From positions 3,788,501 to 3,852,500 of the forward strand of contig NZ_AP025732.1 in assembly GCF_023734775.1 (NCBI RefSeq): a DNA stretch of 64,000 nucleotides, in the 5' to 3' direction. The notes beneath the pieces were generated by a model. That model worked only from the letters and a program-made list of their open reading frames with translations, was not told the DNA's origin and did not search any database. The DNA comes from Nostoc cf. commune SO-36 (GTDB taxonomy: Bacteria; Cyanobacteriota; Cyanobacteriia; Cyanobacteriales; Nostocaceae). Within the stretch, counting starts at the first letter, position 1; each line of letters begins with the position of its first letter. A program made the position numbers and the translations under genes. This document shows positions 48,947-58,184 of this stretch, one piece after another.

Positions 48947-49816
48947 TTAACTCCTGGTTTCGATATCGTATAACTGGCATAGAGTGAGGAGTTTTTGTTT
49001 GAGGCGATCGCGCACATTCTCAGGTGATACAATCACGCAATCTTCCCAATACCGCGATACTTCTCGAATCAACCAAAAATCATTAACTACTCTCCGCACG
49101 ACTTGGCGCACATCTCCAATAACTTCATCTTTAATGTCATCTTCTTTAGGTTGATAGGCTTTAACTAAGCCTTGGCGAAAATGCAAGTACACTTCTAGAT
49201 AACCTAGTTCTCCACGCCAATTTCCACTGGCGGGTATAGTTGCCATTGATTCGATGCGGTCTAGACGCAAGCACCGATTGTGCCATAGTTCTGGTAAATC
49301 AGGAATATCGTTTTCTACGTCTTGAGTTTCTTCACACCAAATCATTAAGTAAAAACGTCTCTCAAAGAAACGAACTTCAGCATAGCGAACTGTATATGCT
49401 AGTTCATCACCTTGAGAGTTTTGATAAACAAGGTAGAAAGGCTGTTGTCTCTTGATTAACTCTTCAATTTGAATTCGCCATGCAGGAGCAGGTTGACTCA
49501 GTTGTTTCATCAGCGATTGACGCAAGGGAGCTTCAAGATTACTACGCTCTAACAAAAGTGTAAGTACAGTTTGAGCTTCCCCTATCTGACCTGCATCACT
49601 CAGGGCTTTGATAGCTTTGTGTAAAGCGTTAACTTGGTTTGAGTCAAGGGTGAAAGGCTTTCCGACCTCTACAGATTGTTGTGCGATCGCTACTATTAAC
49701 CCCGAAATACTGGGTTCTTTGCCCCAAGTTATATTGAGTTGGCGAGCGATCGCTTCTAGTTGTTCCTTGGTTCCTGGCGGAATTGACAGTGTAATCGTTT
49801 CTTTTTTTCTCGGCAT
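48947..49816 (-). CDS. Ribbon-helix-helix plus WYL-domain transcription regulator
   Basis: 289 residues. The N-terminus (MPRKKETITLSIPPGTKEQL through GLIVAIAQQ) fits a CopG-type ribbon-helix-helix DNA-binding motif. The C-terminal half is a WYL domain (PFYLVYQNSQGDELAYTVRY, FYLMIWCEETQDVE, CLRLDRIESMATI) followed by a WCX-like extension with DVRQVVRRVVNDFWLIREVSRYW. A WYL protein (Sll7009) represses the type I-D CRISPR locus of Synechocystis 6803, and this gene sits upstream of a type I-D locus, transcribed away from it. Control of cas or of the nearby mini-array is therefore a reasonable inference. Confidence 0.85.
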   Translation of the reverse strand: MPRKKETITLSIPPGTKEQLEAIARQLNITWGKEPSISGLIVAIAQQSVEVGKPFTLDSNQVNALHKAIKALSDAGQIGEAQTVLTLLLERSNLEAPLRQSLMKQLSQPAPAWRIQIEELIKRQQPFYLVYQNSQGDELAYTVRYAEVRFFERRFYLMIWCEETQDVENDIPDLPELWHNRCLRLDRIESMATIPASGNWRGELGYLEVYLHFRQGLVKAYQPKEDDIKDEVIGDVRQVVRRVVNDFWLIREVSRYWEDCVIVSPENVRDRLKQKLLTLCQLYDIETRS

Positions 49817-49986
49817 TTATAAAATGTACTTGCACTTTTGATTTACTTGTGCCATACTTCTATTTGTAATTGTAAATCAGGATATTAACTTCAAGTGCAT
49901 GGACAGATGCAAATAATTACGTTCATTAAGGGAAAGTGTAACCACATTGCTTTGATGCTCTAGCAATGCGGTTGTCAGCGAGACAT

Positions 49987-50013
49987 TAAAAAAGCCAGAG
50001 AGTAACTCTGGCT
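49987..50013 (-). terminator. Intrinsic terminator of the mini-array transcript
   Basis: On the minus strand AGCCAGAG-TTACT-CTCTGGCT forms a perfect 8-bp stem followed by TTTTTT. It begins exactly where the second degenerate repeat ends and precedes the WYL gene. Confidence 0.85.
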
Positions 50014-50111
50014 GACCAACCCTGATAGGGATTTGTTTGCAAAAAAAACTGACCCCTATGTATATATGTCACTATTTTCAATCCCTGATAGGGATTGTGA
50101 AGATATTTGAG
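50012..50111 (-). CRISPR. Degenerate two-repeat mini-CRISPR, candidate Cas-guiding regulatory RNA
   Basis: Read on the minus strand, the first pseudo-repeat occupies 50111-50075 and matches the 37-nt I-D repeat at about 27 of 37 positions, including the stem CCCTATCAGGG and the 5' handle ATTGAAAA. The second pseudo-repeat (50048-50012) keeps only AAATCCCTATCAGGG. The gap is a 26-nt pseudo-spacer (50074-50049), shorter than the 34-39 nt spacers of the array. An intrinsic terminator begins at its end. Position (upstream of cas genes), degeneracy and short spacer are the marks of CreA/CreR guides that steer Cascade to repress rather than cut. Function inferred. Confidence 0.7.
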
Positions 50112-50262
50112 GTCACAAATAAATATAACCCAATATGACCCCAAACTAGAGGTTCGGGAAAATAAAATCAATGTTTATATGCCACTAGACAAACAATATG
50201 CCTATACTAGGAGCAGGTAGATTTCGTTCAACCTGCAAGAGGTCATAGGTCATGACTACTCA

Positions 50263-50421
50263 GTGGAATATATCGCTCACAAGATTGCTGAATGTCTGGT
50301 TCTGATTGACAAGTATCAATGCGAAATCCTTCGATTGAGGAGGGTAATTGCAGATATGAAATGTCAACCCGTAACTAATGACGAAGGCGAAATCATAAGT
50401 TATAACGACTTTGAGAACTAA
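50263..50421 (+). CDS. Possible 52-residue protein, GTG start
   Basis: Open frame VEYIAHKIAECLVLIDKYQC through SYNDFEN, with no ATG and no clear ribosome site. The in-frame stop upstream lies near 50219. It could be a small conserved cyanobacterial protein or a relic. The amphipathic helix suggests it may be real, but support is weak. Confidence 0.3.
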   Translation: MEYIAHKIAECLVLIDKYQCEILRLRRVIADMKCQPVTNDEGEIISYNDFEN

Positions 50422-50470
50422 ATCTAGGTAGCATTTAGCATTATATGATTAAGCACAATAAGCTTCGACC

Positions 50471-50596
50471 ATGACCGATGATCGTTTGCTGTCCAGAATT
50501 TCCCTTGACTCCAATATTTGTTTCGGTAAACCTTGTATTAGAGGTCATAGTATAAACCATGAACGAACAAACATTACTAGAAAGAATCACATTTAA
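50471..50596 (+). pseudogene. Truncated DUF433 antitoxin remnant
   Basis: MTDDRLLSRISLDSNICFGK followed by PCIRGHSI is the start of a DUF433 protein, cut off at residue ~28 by junction with the intact DUF433 gene that begins at 50559. It looks like an incomplete tandem duplication. Confidence 0.7.
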
Positions 50597-50810
50597 CCCT
50601 CAAATATTTGGTGGTAAACCGATAATTCGAGGTCGTCGCCTAGCTGTTGAACATATTTTAGGAATGTTAGCAGCAGGAGATACTATTGAAACTTTGCTAG
50701 AAGCTTATCCCTGGTTAGAACGGGAAGATGTACAAGCCTGTTTAATCTATGCACGAAGGTTAGTTGGTCATGAACGAATTGAACCTTTATTGATAGAATC
50801 CCCACGGTGA
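50559..50810 (+). CDS. DUF433 family antitoxin
   Basis: 83 residues with the family signature (ITFNPQIFGGKPIIRGRRLAVEHI) and a winged-helix-like C-terminus (YPWLEREDVQACLIYARR). DUF433 proteins are paired with DUF5615 PIN-like toxins. The stop codon overlaps the GTG start of the toxin by 4 nt, so the two are translationally coupled. It stands between the mini-array and the cas operon on the same strand as cas. Confidence 0.93.
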   Translation: MNEQTLLERITFNPQIFGGKPIIRGRRLAVEHILGMLAAGDTIETLLEAYPWLEREDVQACLIYARRLVGHERIEPLLIESPR

Positions 50811-51166
50811 AAATACTACTAGATACTTGCATTAATGCTAGGGTGCGTACCGATTTACAAACGGCCGGGTATGATGTAGTTTGGTCTGGAGATTGGCCAA
50901 AAGATCCAGGTGACGAGGAAATTTTAGCAACCGCCTATCGTGAAGGTAGGATTTTAGTCACCCTTGATAAAGATTTTGGAGAGTTAGCAATTCTGCGGGG
51001 AAATCCTCACTGTGGTATCTTGCGCTTAGTTAATCTCTCAACCAAAGAACAATCAATAGTTTGTTTGCGGGTACTTCAGCTTTACGGAGACGAATTATTC
51101 TCTGGTGCAATTGTAACTGCTGAATTAGATAGAGTCAGAATTCGCCCACCTGAAAATAGGGCTTGA
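50807..51166 (+). CDS. DUF5615 PIN-like toxin
   Basis: 119 residues. The PIN-like acids are in KILLDTCINARVRTDL (Asp6), the mid-domain DPGDEEILATAYREGRILVTLDKDFG block, and ILRLVNLS. GTG start overlapping the antitoxin stop. These proteins are predicted RNases of the DUF433/DUF5615 toxin-antitoxin type. It precedes cas10d by 111 bp; whether both are read from one promoter is not clear. Confidence 0.92.
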   Translation: MKILLDTCINARVRTDLQTAGYDVVWSGDWPKDPGDEEILATAYREGRILVTLDKDFGELAILRGNPHCGILRLVNLSTKEQSIVCLRVLQLYGDELFSGAIVTAELDRVRIRPPENRA

Positions 51167-51277
51167 AAATTCATTCAGTAAAAACTCGTACTAGTGACGC
51201 AATAAATTAAGACAGACTATGGTGTTTGTTGACCACTTTGTGAGACTGAGTTTGGTATTAAATCTATATCTTTGAAT

Positions 51278-54020
51278 ATGATTAAGCGCAGTCGGCTTTT
51301 AAATGCTCCTCCTAAAACCTTGGAGGAGATTTATTTCACTGAAATTCGCCCCCAGCTTTACGAAAACCATGCACATCGTCATCAAACTGGCGTGAGAACG
51401 GGTACAACCCTTGCAGAACATCTCGATTCGGCGTGTCAGTTCATTTTGACAGTCAGCCGAATAGCAGAAGTCCCAGAAAATAAAAGACCTTTGCTACTAG
51501 CCGCAACTGCTGTACATGACCTGAATAAATTAGATCCCCAAGAACGAAAAGTCAAAACCTTAGCTAGAAACCAGGAATTTTTACGAGAACAACTTGAAAA
51601 AGCTTGTGTACTTACCTTTGTCGTCTCAGAAGATGATTTGGAGTTAGTCAGAAAGCTAATTGAGCGCCATTCAGGTCATAACGTCAGCGATGGTTCAAGG
51701 TTTTTACCAGAAGACCCAAATATTGAACGATGGGCGGCGATGCTTACAGCTGCGGATTTTATTTGATTTAGGAATTCCAGATGTACAACGTTTTCGCAAA
51801 CTGGAAAAAGAATTAACCGTTGCTATTGGACGAAGCTGTAACCTTTTTAGAATACGCATATCTGAGGATAAAGGCTATATTACAGCCCTATTGCTGGGTG
51901 CTTGCGAAGAAGTTTTACAAAAGTATGGGTTAAATCCTTTAGCAATTTTCCCTGATGGCGAACTTTTTGAAGGGGAAGCCTTACCAAATGTTGATTTGAC
52001 AAAAGAAATAGCTGTTGTTTGGCAAATTAAAATTGACCAAGTTTTTGGAAATAATATCGAAAGACTTGTCAGAGCTACGAAGGATGGTATTAAAGTTACT
52101 CATCAAGCCATCCAACAAAATATTGAGGAAGTATTGATAAATGTTGAGGCTCTTTTAGAAAGGAAAAAAGCTGGTTATAAATCAGAAAAGATTGCTAAAG
52201 ATGTAACTAAGTGGGGGGAAGGGGCTGGTGCAGACGCACTAATAAAGGCGGCTGAACTTCAGTTATTACCTGTAAGTAATGCAGAAGAATTTGCTATATC
52301 TGAGGGTTTAAAGGCAGCTTACCTCAGTTATAGAGAAGCCGGATTAAGCCCTAAAGAAGTTTGGGATAAAATCGCTCATCATACGGGTATATCTGAACTT
52401 CAGCGTACTGCAATTGAGCCGTTTAATGGTCAATATGGGCGACCTTTATTTGCTGCTAAGGCTGCTGTTAAAGGACTTGAGGGTATTAAAGAAGCTCTAA
52501 AAGAATCTTTTCAACTAAGGAAGGAAAGTACACAGATATCTGAAGAAACAGAAGTATCTGAAGAAATGATTGCAGCCGTTAGCAGAATGGTAAATTTACC
52601 TTTTGCTATTCGCTTAAATGGAGCGAATGATTTAAATGCTTATGTAGAAGCAAATCCCAGACAAAGATGCTCTTTAGGTTCTACTTCCACTGATATAGAT
52701 GAGCTAATTTCAGATAATATGCCTCCTGGTACAAAAGTACAAGCTTTTTCTAACCGCTTACCGGGTGGTATCAGTGCTGAACCTAAAAGACAAGCAGATT
52801 CAATTGCAGCTTTAGCCTACCAATTAATGGCAGTTGGGGCAAACTTTCCTGCTGTTAAAAAACAAGACCCGCTTTATTTGCACTTAGCATTACCTAAAGG
52901 TTCGGCTCCAGAACTGTTGAGAATTTGGCGTGAACTTTTAAAACAACTTGCAGCGACAAATGCTGAAGGTGGTACTGTCACAGTTGATGAATTGAAATTA
53001 TATAAAGATAACCAGCTTGAATTTAAAGCTAATAAAGTAGTCGGTTTAGCATTACCAAAGCGTCCTGATTTTGTTCATACATCTGTCATTGTTCCTTTAC
53101 TTTGGGGAGATGTTAATAATTCTTTAGCTTTGCTAAAATCACTAAGACTTGCTTTAGAGATTTCCTTGTCTTTAGATATTGGCTTTCCTTTTACTCTCAG
53201 TGGAAACTTAGAGGTAGAAATATCAACTAATAAAGTTGACGATAGGATTTTTGGAAGAGTAGAAGGAATTCCATCTGCACTTATACGTCTACTTGGAAGT
53301 GGTCAGTATAAACGTTTTAAGAAAGAAGAAATTAAGGAAGATAGAGAGACTCTAAGTGCAGAAAGAATTCTTGAGCGGCTACGTTGCATTGGCAAACTAG
53401 CAACATCTGTTGCAAGTATTCAGAAAGCTGATGATTGTTTGTATGATTTGGCTCGTGCTTGTGTCAGACCAATTGAACTTTATTATGTCTTGCTACGTTG
53501 GACTCTGCGAGAACAAGACGAACCGAATTTGAGTGTTATTTGGAGTCGTATTTGTGAACCGTTAAATATTTTGTTGGAGAACCTTATGCCGGATGATAAC
53601 TCGTTATTAACTAAGTATCTCAAAGAAGCTGCTCAACTTGCGGCAGAAGGCAAAATTTGGGGAAGTTCTTTTAAACGAACTGCTCAAGCCGAACCGTTTA
53701 CAGCTTTTATTGCTGCCATTCGTTCTCAAAAGTCTTATTTGGGTTTGGATGTAATTTTTGCCGCTTTAACACAGCAATATCATACTCGTTTAGACCGTAT
53801 CCGGGAGCATCGCGTAGGTGCGACAAAGTTGGAACAAGTTAAACGTTATTACGAGGTATTACGAAAGCTATATGAGGAGGTTTATTCAGCACGTCCTGAA
53901 AAGTTTTTGTCTGACCAAAAAACTTTAGAAGCTGCTTATTTATTTTTCCTTGAAGAAGCACGTAAACAGCTTAAAGTCCAATCTGAAGATGAATCTGTCG
54001 AAACAACTGCAACTGTTTAA
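51278..54020 (+). CDS. cas10d: Type I-D Cas10d (Csc3) with apparent one-base frameshift
   Basis: ATG at 51278 (MIKRSRLLNAPPKTLEE); an in-frame TTG lies two codons upstream. The first 163 codons carry the HD nuclease: His48 (LAEHLDSAC) and His80-Asp81 (TAVHDLNKLD). They end at a stop after ADFI. The protein clearly continues in the +1 frame (DLFDLGIPDVQRFRKLEKEL) to 54020. A run of TTTT at 51757-51760 would give an intact gene if it were TTT. The remainder (~750 residues) is the I-D large subunit with degenerate palm region. Total restored length ~913 residues fits Cas10d. In type I-D the HD domain resides here rather than in Cas3. Real decay, ribosomal slippage at the T run or a read error all remain possible. 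Confidence 0.85.
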
Positions 54021-54037
54021 ATAATTAGGAGTTTATC

Positions 54038-55072
54038 ATGTCCATTTCAAAACTTTCCTCTGTACTAGCAACAACTTATGAGAACTTCCCTAAAGGACGT
54101 TTTATCACTTTAGTTGTTTTACGCACAACTCATTCTGAAACTATCTTTCGTACAGAGGGTTCAGGTGAGCCAATGTGTAGCGAATTTGTTCAAGCTGGTT
54201 TAGAGGGTGAAAATCAAAAAGCTATAATTCAACGCTTGGTAATGACTAAACGTAAACAAGTAGCACCAGAAAGACGCTATGGACGAGAACATTTAAGAGC
54301 GCATGAGCTTTTATACACTAACCCTAAAGATGGCGCTCTTTGTTCTTTAAATACTAATGCACCTTGTGAAATGTGTGCAGATTGTTTCCTTTACGGCTTC
54401 GCGGCTGGTGGTGGTGGCGCTCAAAAAAGTCGCATTTGGACTGAAGATGCTTTTAGTATTTTACCTGCTAGTGATGTTGTAGGCGATCGCACCATAAATG
54501 CCATCTACGAAAATGGCACAATGCGCGATGAAAAAGGTAATGCCTCAACAGCCTTGAATACCAGTGAATACATCAAACCAGGAGTGCATTTTCTGGATGT
54601 CGTCACCCTAAAAGATGTAACTGCTGATGAACTGCGCTATATCGTTGGTAACATTCTTTTCACAAGTCGTTACGGTGCAGTTTCCAGTCGTGTTGGACGC
54701 ATGGAAAACGAGATATTAGGTGTATTTGGCAGTATTACCGAACTTCCTAGTTCTCTGGAACTTGTACAAGCTACTTATGATGTCTTAGGTAAGCCTTTAG
54801 AACACCCTTTGAATATTAATCAATTAATTACAGCCAGCAAACAAGTAATTGCTAACTGGAAAAATAAGAGAGGGGTTTCTGTGCAGCTATCTGAAGAAGA
54901 ATTAGCAAATTTACTGACTGATGTAGAAACTAATTGGTCAGAAGTTGAACGTGATAATTTTCTCAAGCGTTTAACCCAATCTTATGAACCCTTCCGTCAG
55001 GTTGCAACTGAAAAAAACAAAGGCAAAGGTAAGGGTAAAGGAAAAAATACACCAGTTGAAGTAGAGAGTTAA
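54038..55072 (+). CDS. csc2: Type I-D Csc2 (Cas7d), crRNA backbone subunit
   Basis: 344 residues. Diagnostic features are FITLVVLRTTHSETIFRTEG, a Cys cluster at 102, 110, 113 and 116 (CSLNTNAPC, CADC) that fits the Csc2 zinc site, and IVGNILFTSRYGAVSSRVGRM. The C-terminus is a Lys/Gly tail (GKGKGKGK). Cas7d subunits coat the crRNA in the effector. A GGAG box is 8 nt before the ATG; the gene starts 17 bp after cas10d and ends 2 bp before csc1, so the genes form one operon. Confidence 0.96.
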   Translation: MSISKLSSVLATTYENFPKGRFITLVVLRTTHSETIFRTEGSGEPMCSEFVQAGLEGENQKAIIQRLVMTKRKQVAPERRYGREHLRAHELLYTNPKDGALCSLNTNAPCEMCADCFLYGFAAGGGGAQKSRIWTEDAFSILPASDVVGDRTINAIYENGTMRDEKGNASTALNTSEYIKPGVHFLDVVTLKDVTADELRYIVGNILFTSRYGAVSSRVGRMENEILGVFGSITELPSSLELVQATYDVLGKPLEHPLNINQLITASKQVIANWKNKRGVSVQLSEEELANLLTDVETNWSEVERDNFLKRLTQSYEPFRQVATEKNKGKGKGKGKNTPVEVES

Positions 55073-55074
55073 AT

Positions 55075-55833
55075 ATGTCAACAATTCCTTTTCAGCAGGC
55101 AAAACTTGTTGAATTATACTGTCTTGAACCAGTTTTTTTTGCCTCTAGGGAGTTGTCTGATACCTATTACACTGAGGGGGTAATTGGGAATTATGCTCTT
55201 ACCTATGCTTTAGGTAAGGTAAATTCCCCCTATCGCCTTCAAGGTCAGGCTACAGGACGACCAACCTACAAAGAAGATTTGCAACCAATAGCGCACGATT
55301 TTTATATCTTACCAGCTTCACCAGTAGGTAGAGTAACATTCAGATTTGAACGTTTCAATGCTCTTTGTGATGCTTACTGGTATGCAATGACTAATAACCG
55401 TGTTGCTACGGCGCGGGAAGATTTACCATTACAACGCCAAGGTAAAAAACCAAGTTCATTTAGACCGAGTAATTTTCCACAAACTGGAAGACTGCGGATG
55501 ATTGAACGCAGAAACAAATTTCAAACTTTGGTATTTGGAAATCACCAATTACCAAATTATATTCGCCTTGGTAAGTTCATGAGTAAAGTCAAGGTGAATG
55601 TGCTGAATGAATTTCCTGTAACTTTACTACCCGAAGGTGAATATCAAAGCCAACATTATCTAAATGCTGCTGATTTACCACAGCAAATAGAGGCTTTAGC
55701 ATTCGATTTAATTTCTATCCCTCCTGCACCCATCATTAAAAACCTTCGTTTTCGGGGTGCTGCTTGGCAAGTTGGAGAAATGATTGTACCAGCAGGATTA
55801 CATTTTTGTGGTAGAGAAAGTAGCAATGAGTAA
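55075..55833 (+). CDS. csc1: Type I-D Csc1 (Cas5d)
   Basis: 252 residues of the Cas5-like RAMP family, with the characteristic start LVELYCLEPVFFASRELSDT and mid-domain RVTFRFERFNAL. FMSKVKVNVLNEF and the C-terminal LRFRGAAWQVGEMIVPAGL follow. It binds the 5' handle of crRNA and helps with PAM recognition in I-D. It starts 2 bp after csc2 and its last 8 nt overlap cas3. Confidence 0.95.
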   Translation: MSTIPFQQAKLVELYCLEPVFFASRELSDTYYTEGVIGNYALTYALGKVNSPYRLQGQATGRPTYKEDLQPIAHDFYILPASPVGRVTFRFERFNALCDAYWYAMTNNRVATAREDLPLQRQGKKPSSFRPSNFPQTGRLRMIERRNKFQTLVFGNHQLPNYIRLGKFMSKVKVNVLNEFPVTLLPEGEYQSQHYLNAADLPQQIEALAFDLISIPPAPIIKNLRFRGAAWQVGEMIVPAGLHFCGRESSNE

Positions 55834-58108
55834 TCAAAAAATAGTTATCAGATTAGAACCCCGCAGTATTTCAGCTTGTGCTTCACCAGATAAAATATCT
55901 TTCATAAAGAATGCACTTCAACACCAACTAGATGTATTTGAACAATCACAAGATGCAGACATTATCCTTGATTTAGCACCAACTGGCACAGGTAAAACTA
56001 AAGCAGGATTAGCAGTATTAAAACATCAGCCGAATAACAGTGCTGTTTACATTGCTCCAACTAATGCTTTAATTGAACAGCAAACAGAAGCAGCAAAACA
56101 GTTCGTTCGTGATGCTAATTTACCTCATATTGTGAAATCAGCCTCAGCTAAAGATATTAAAAGCTGGCCTGACGATAAAGTTGGTCGTCGTTCAGGAGAA
56201 AAGCTATATAATGTTTTGCGAAATCCCGCTACAGTTTTCGATGATGTTGGGGCAAATATACCAATTCTTTTGGTAACAAATCCTGATATTTTTTACTATG
56301 CAACTTTCTTTGCATATAACAATCTCGATAGAGGCAATATTGCTGCTGGTTTTTACACCAAATTTTCGACAGTCATTTTTGATGAATTTCACCTTTACGA
56401 TGCTAAACAGCTAGTAGGAATGCTGTTTTATCTTGCTTATTCTCAGGTTTTTCGCTTTTTTCAGGACGGACGCAAGATAGTTTTGCTGACAGCTACACCA
56501 GAACCAGCTTGTGAATTAGCATTGCAGAATTTAAAACAAGCTGGTGTGAAAATAGCAAGGATTGATGGAGAAGCAGGTAATACTAATCTTTTACCGTCAC
56601 AAACAGCAGTTAATCTGGAATTAAGACCAAAACCAGATAGTAAAGAAGAGTGGTTAGCAGAGTTAGCAGCAGAAGTTGTCCAACGTTTTCGAGAAAGACC
56701 TGATGAAAATGGTGCTGTAATTCTTGACTCTCTTGATAATATTAATTGTCTATCAACTTTGTTAAGACAGCAAGGAATTGGTGATGACATTGGACGTATT
56801 ACAGGCCCTGCACCTAAAAAAGATAGACAAAGGGCTATGCAATGTAAAATCATTTTGGCTACTAGCACAGTAGATGTAGGATTTAACTTTGAAAGATATC
56901 CTGAACCGAAACGACAAAATTTAGATTGGTTGATTTTTTCAGCACGCGATCGCGCCGCATTTTGGCAGAGAATTGGTAGAGTAGGGCGTGTCTTAGGTAA
57001 ATCTGAAACTAATATTGATTCAGAGGCTATTGCTTATTTACCTGCTAACGCTTGGGAAGAAGGTTTAAGCTCTCTAGATACGACTGGGGGACGTACAGCG
57101 TTAAAAGACTTACTTGAAACACTTCCCTGTTTAGATAAGCCTTTTTTAAAAGCTTACTGGCGTTCAGAAGCATTTCTAGAAATTGCCCGTCCCTTGTTGG
57201 AATTGGAAGAAATGCTTGAAGGTTTAGCTGAGGAAAAATTGATTTTGGATTTGTTCAATACTCTAAAATCTATTTTTGACGGAAACAGAACTTGGGATGA
57301 TTATCGCTACAGAATGAAACTTTTACGAGGTGCTGAAGCTATTGCGAAAAAAACTCCCAAAGAAATCAAAAAACATTGGAAGTATATCAAAGGTGGTCAA
57401 GCCTTTGTTAAAACTTTTATCAAAGCAAATTTTAGTGAAGATTGGGCAGATTTACAAGCGGGACGAGCCACTATAGAAGAATATGTAAACTCATTGCTTA
57501 AACAAGATGATGATGTAATAGCTGAATTAAAAGAATTTGCTGAAGTTTTTAGTACAAGCTATGCACCTTTATTTAGTTTTCGTTCTAATCTGTTTGAAAG
57601 TCTTTCCATTCGTGACCCTCATGGTTTTATTCTAGATGAATCAGAGGAAACAAAACTAGATCCTTTTCATCTATTACGTTATTACGAATTTATCCAAAAT
57701 GGTGATTATATTGAAGTCACCAGTCGCGCTACTGAAACTTATGAATTGAGTTTTCGATTGCGTTATAATGATAATTGGCAAGAATTTATCAGTACAGAAC
57801 TGAATAAACTTACAGCTTTTAAAAATTGCCAAATTATCCGCAGTACTGGAGGGGCAATACGACCAACACCCCTAATACAAGCTTTAAATAAACATCTGTT
57901 ACCAGGAGTAATTATTTGCCCCAGAACAAATGCTGCTGTTATTTTCCAATTAAACAAGCAAGGAATTACTTCTTATCCAATAACCATTGTTTGTAATGAT
58001 ATGGAGAAAGAATATAGATTCTTTACAGGCTTGTCAGGAATTTTAACAATGGCAATGAAGTTTAAACAATTACGTCTTCCAGATGATGAGGTTTTTATTG
58101 CGGGATAA
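55826..58108 (+). CDS. cas3: Type I-D Cas3' helicase (no HD domain)
   Basis: 760 residues from ATG at 55826, overlapping csc1 by 8 nt (ATGAGTAA). The in-frame TTG at 55784 is not needed. Helicase motifs: Walker A LAPTGTGKTKAG (~50-61), Walker B VIFDEFHLYDA, motif III LLTATPE, and motif VI WQRIGRVGRV. No HD nuclease is present; in I-D that activity is in Cas10d. It unwinds target DNA after Cascade binding. Its position after csc1 differs from the Synechocystis 6803 I-D order, where cas3 is first. Confidence 0.96.
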   Translation: MSNQKIVIRLEPRSISACASPDKISFIKNALQHQLDVFEQSQDADIILDLAPTGTGKTKAGLAVLKHQPNNSAVYIAPTNALIEQQTEAAKQFVRDANLPHIVKSASAKDIKSWPDDKVGRRSGEKLYNVLRNPATVFDDVGANIPILLVTNPDIFYYATFFAYNNLDRGNIAAGFYTKFSTVIFDEFHLYDAKQLVGMLFYLAYSQVFRFFQDGRKIVLLTATPEPACELALQNLKQAGVKIARIDGEAGNTNLLPSQTAVNLELRPKPDSKEEWLAELAAEVVQRFRERPDENGAVILDSLDNINCLSTLLRQQGIGDDIGRITGPAPKKDRQRAMQCKIILATSTVDVGFNFERYPEPKRQNLDWLIFSARDRAAFWQRIGRVGRVLGKSETNIDSEAIAYLPANAWEEGLSSLDTTGGRTALKDLLETLPCLDKPFLKAYWRSEAFLEIARPLLELEEMLEGLAEEKLILDLFNTLKSIFDGNRTWDDYRYRMKLLRGAEAIAKKTPKEIKKHWKYIKGGQAFVKTFIKANFSEDWADLQAGRATIEEYVNSLLKQDDDVIAELKEFAEVFSTSYAPLFSFRSNLFESLSIRDPHGFILDESEETKLDPFHLLRYYEFIQNGDYIEVTSRATETYELSFRLRYNDNWQEFISTELNKLTAFKNCQIIRSTGGAIRPTPLIQALNKHLLPGVIICPRTNAAVIFQLNKQGITSYPITIVCNDMEKEYRFFTGLSGILTMAMKFKQLRLPDDEVFIAG

Positions 58109-58184
58109 GTAATTAAATTCTCGCACCATTAGTGCGAGAATTGATTCAACATCAATTTATAAGTAGATTTCTCTCACATCCACC

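Noticed and set aside
49986..50171. 61-codon minus-strand frame upstream of the WYL gene
   Set aside because: It runs through the degenerate repeats and the terminator, giving NPYQG twice from the repeat stems; better explained as non-coding RNA.
51192..51198. TAGTGAC before cas10d as the target of the mini-array guide
   Set aside because: Only seven bases match, the flanking triplet is not the reported I-D PAM, and longer chance matches exist in the window; kept only as a weak lead.
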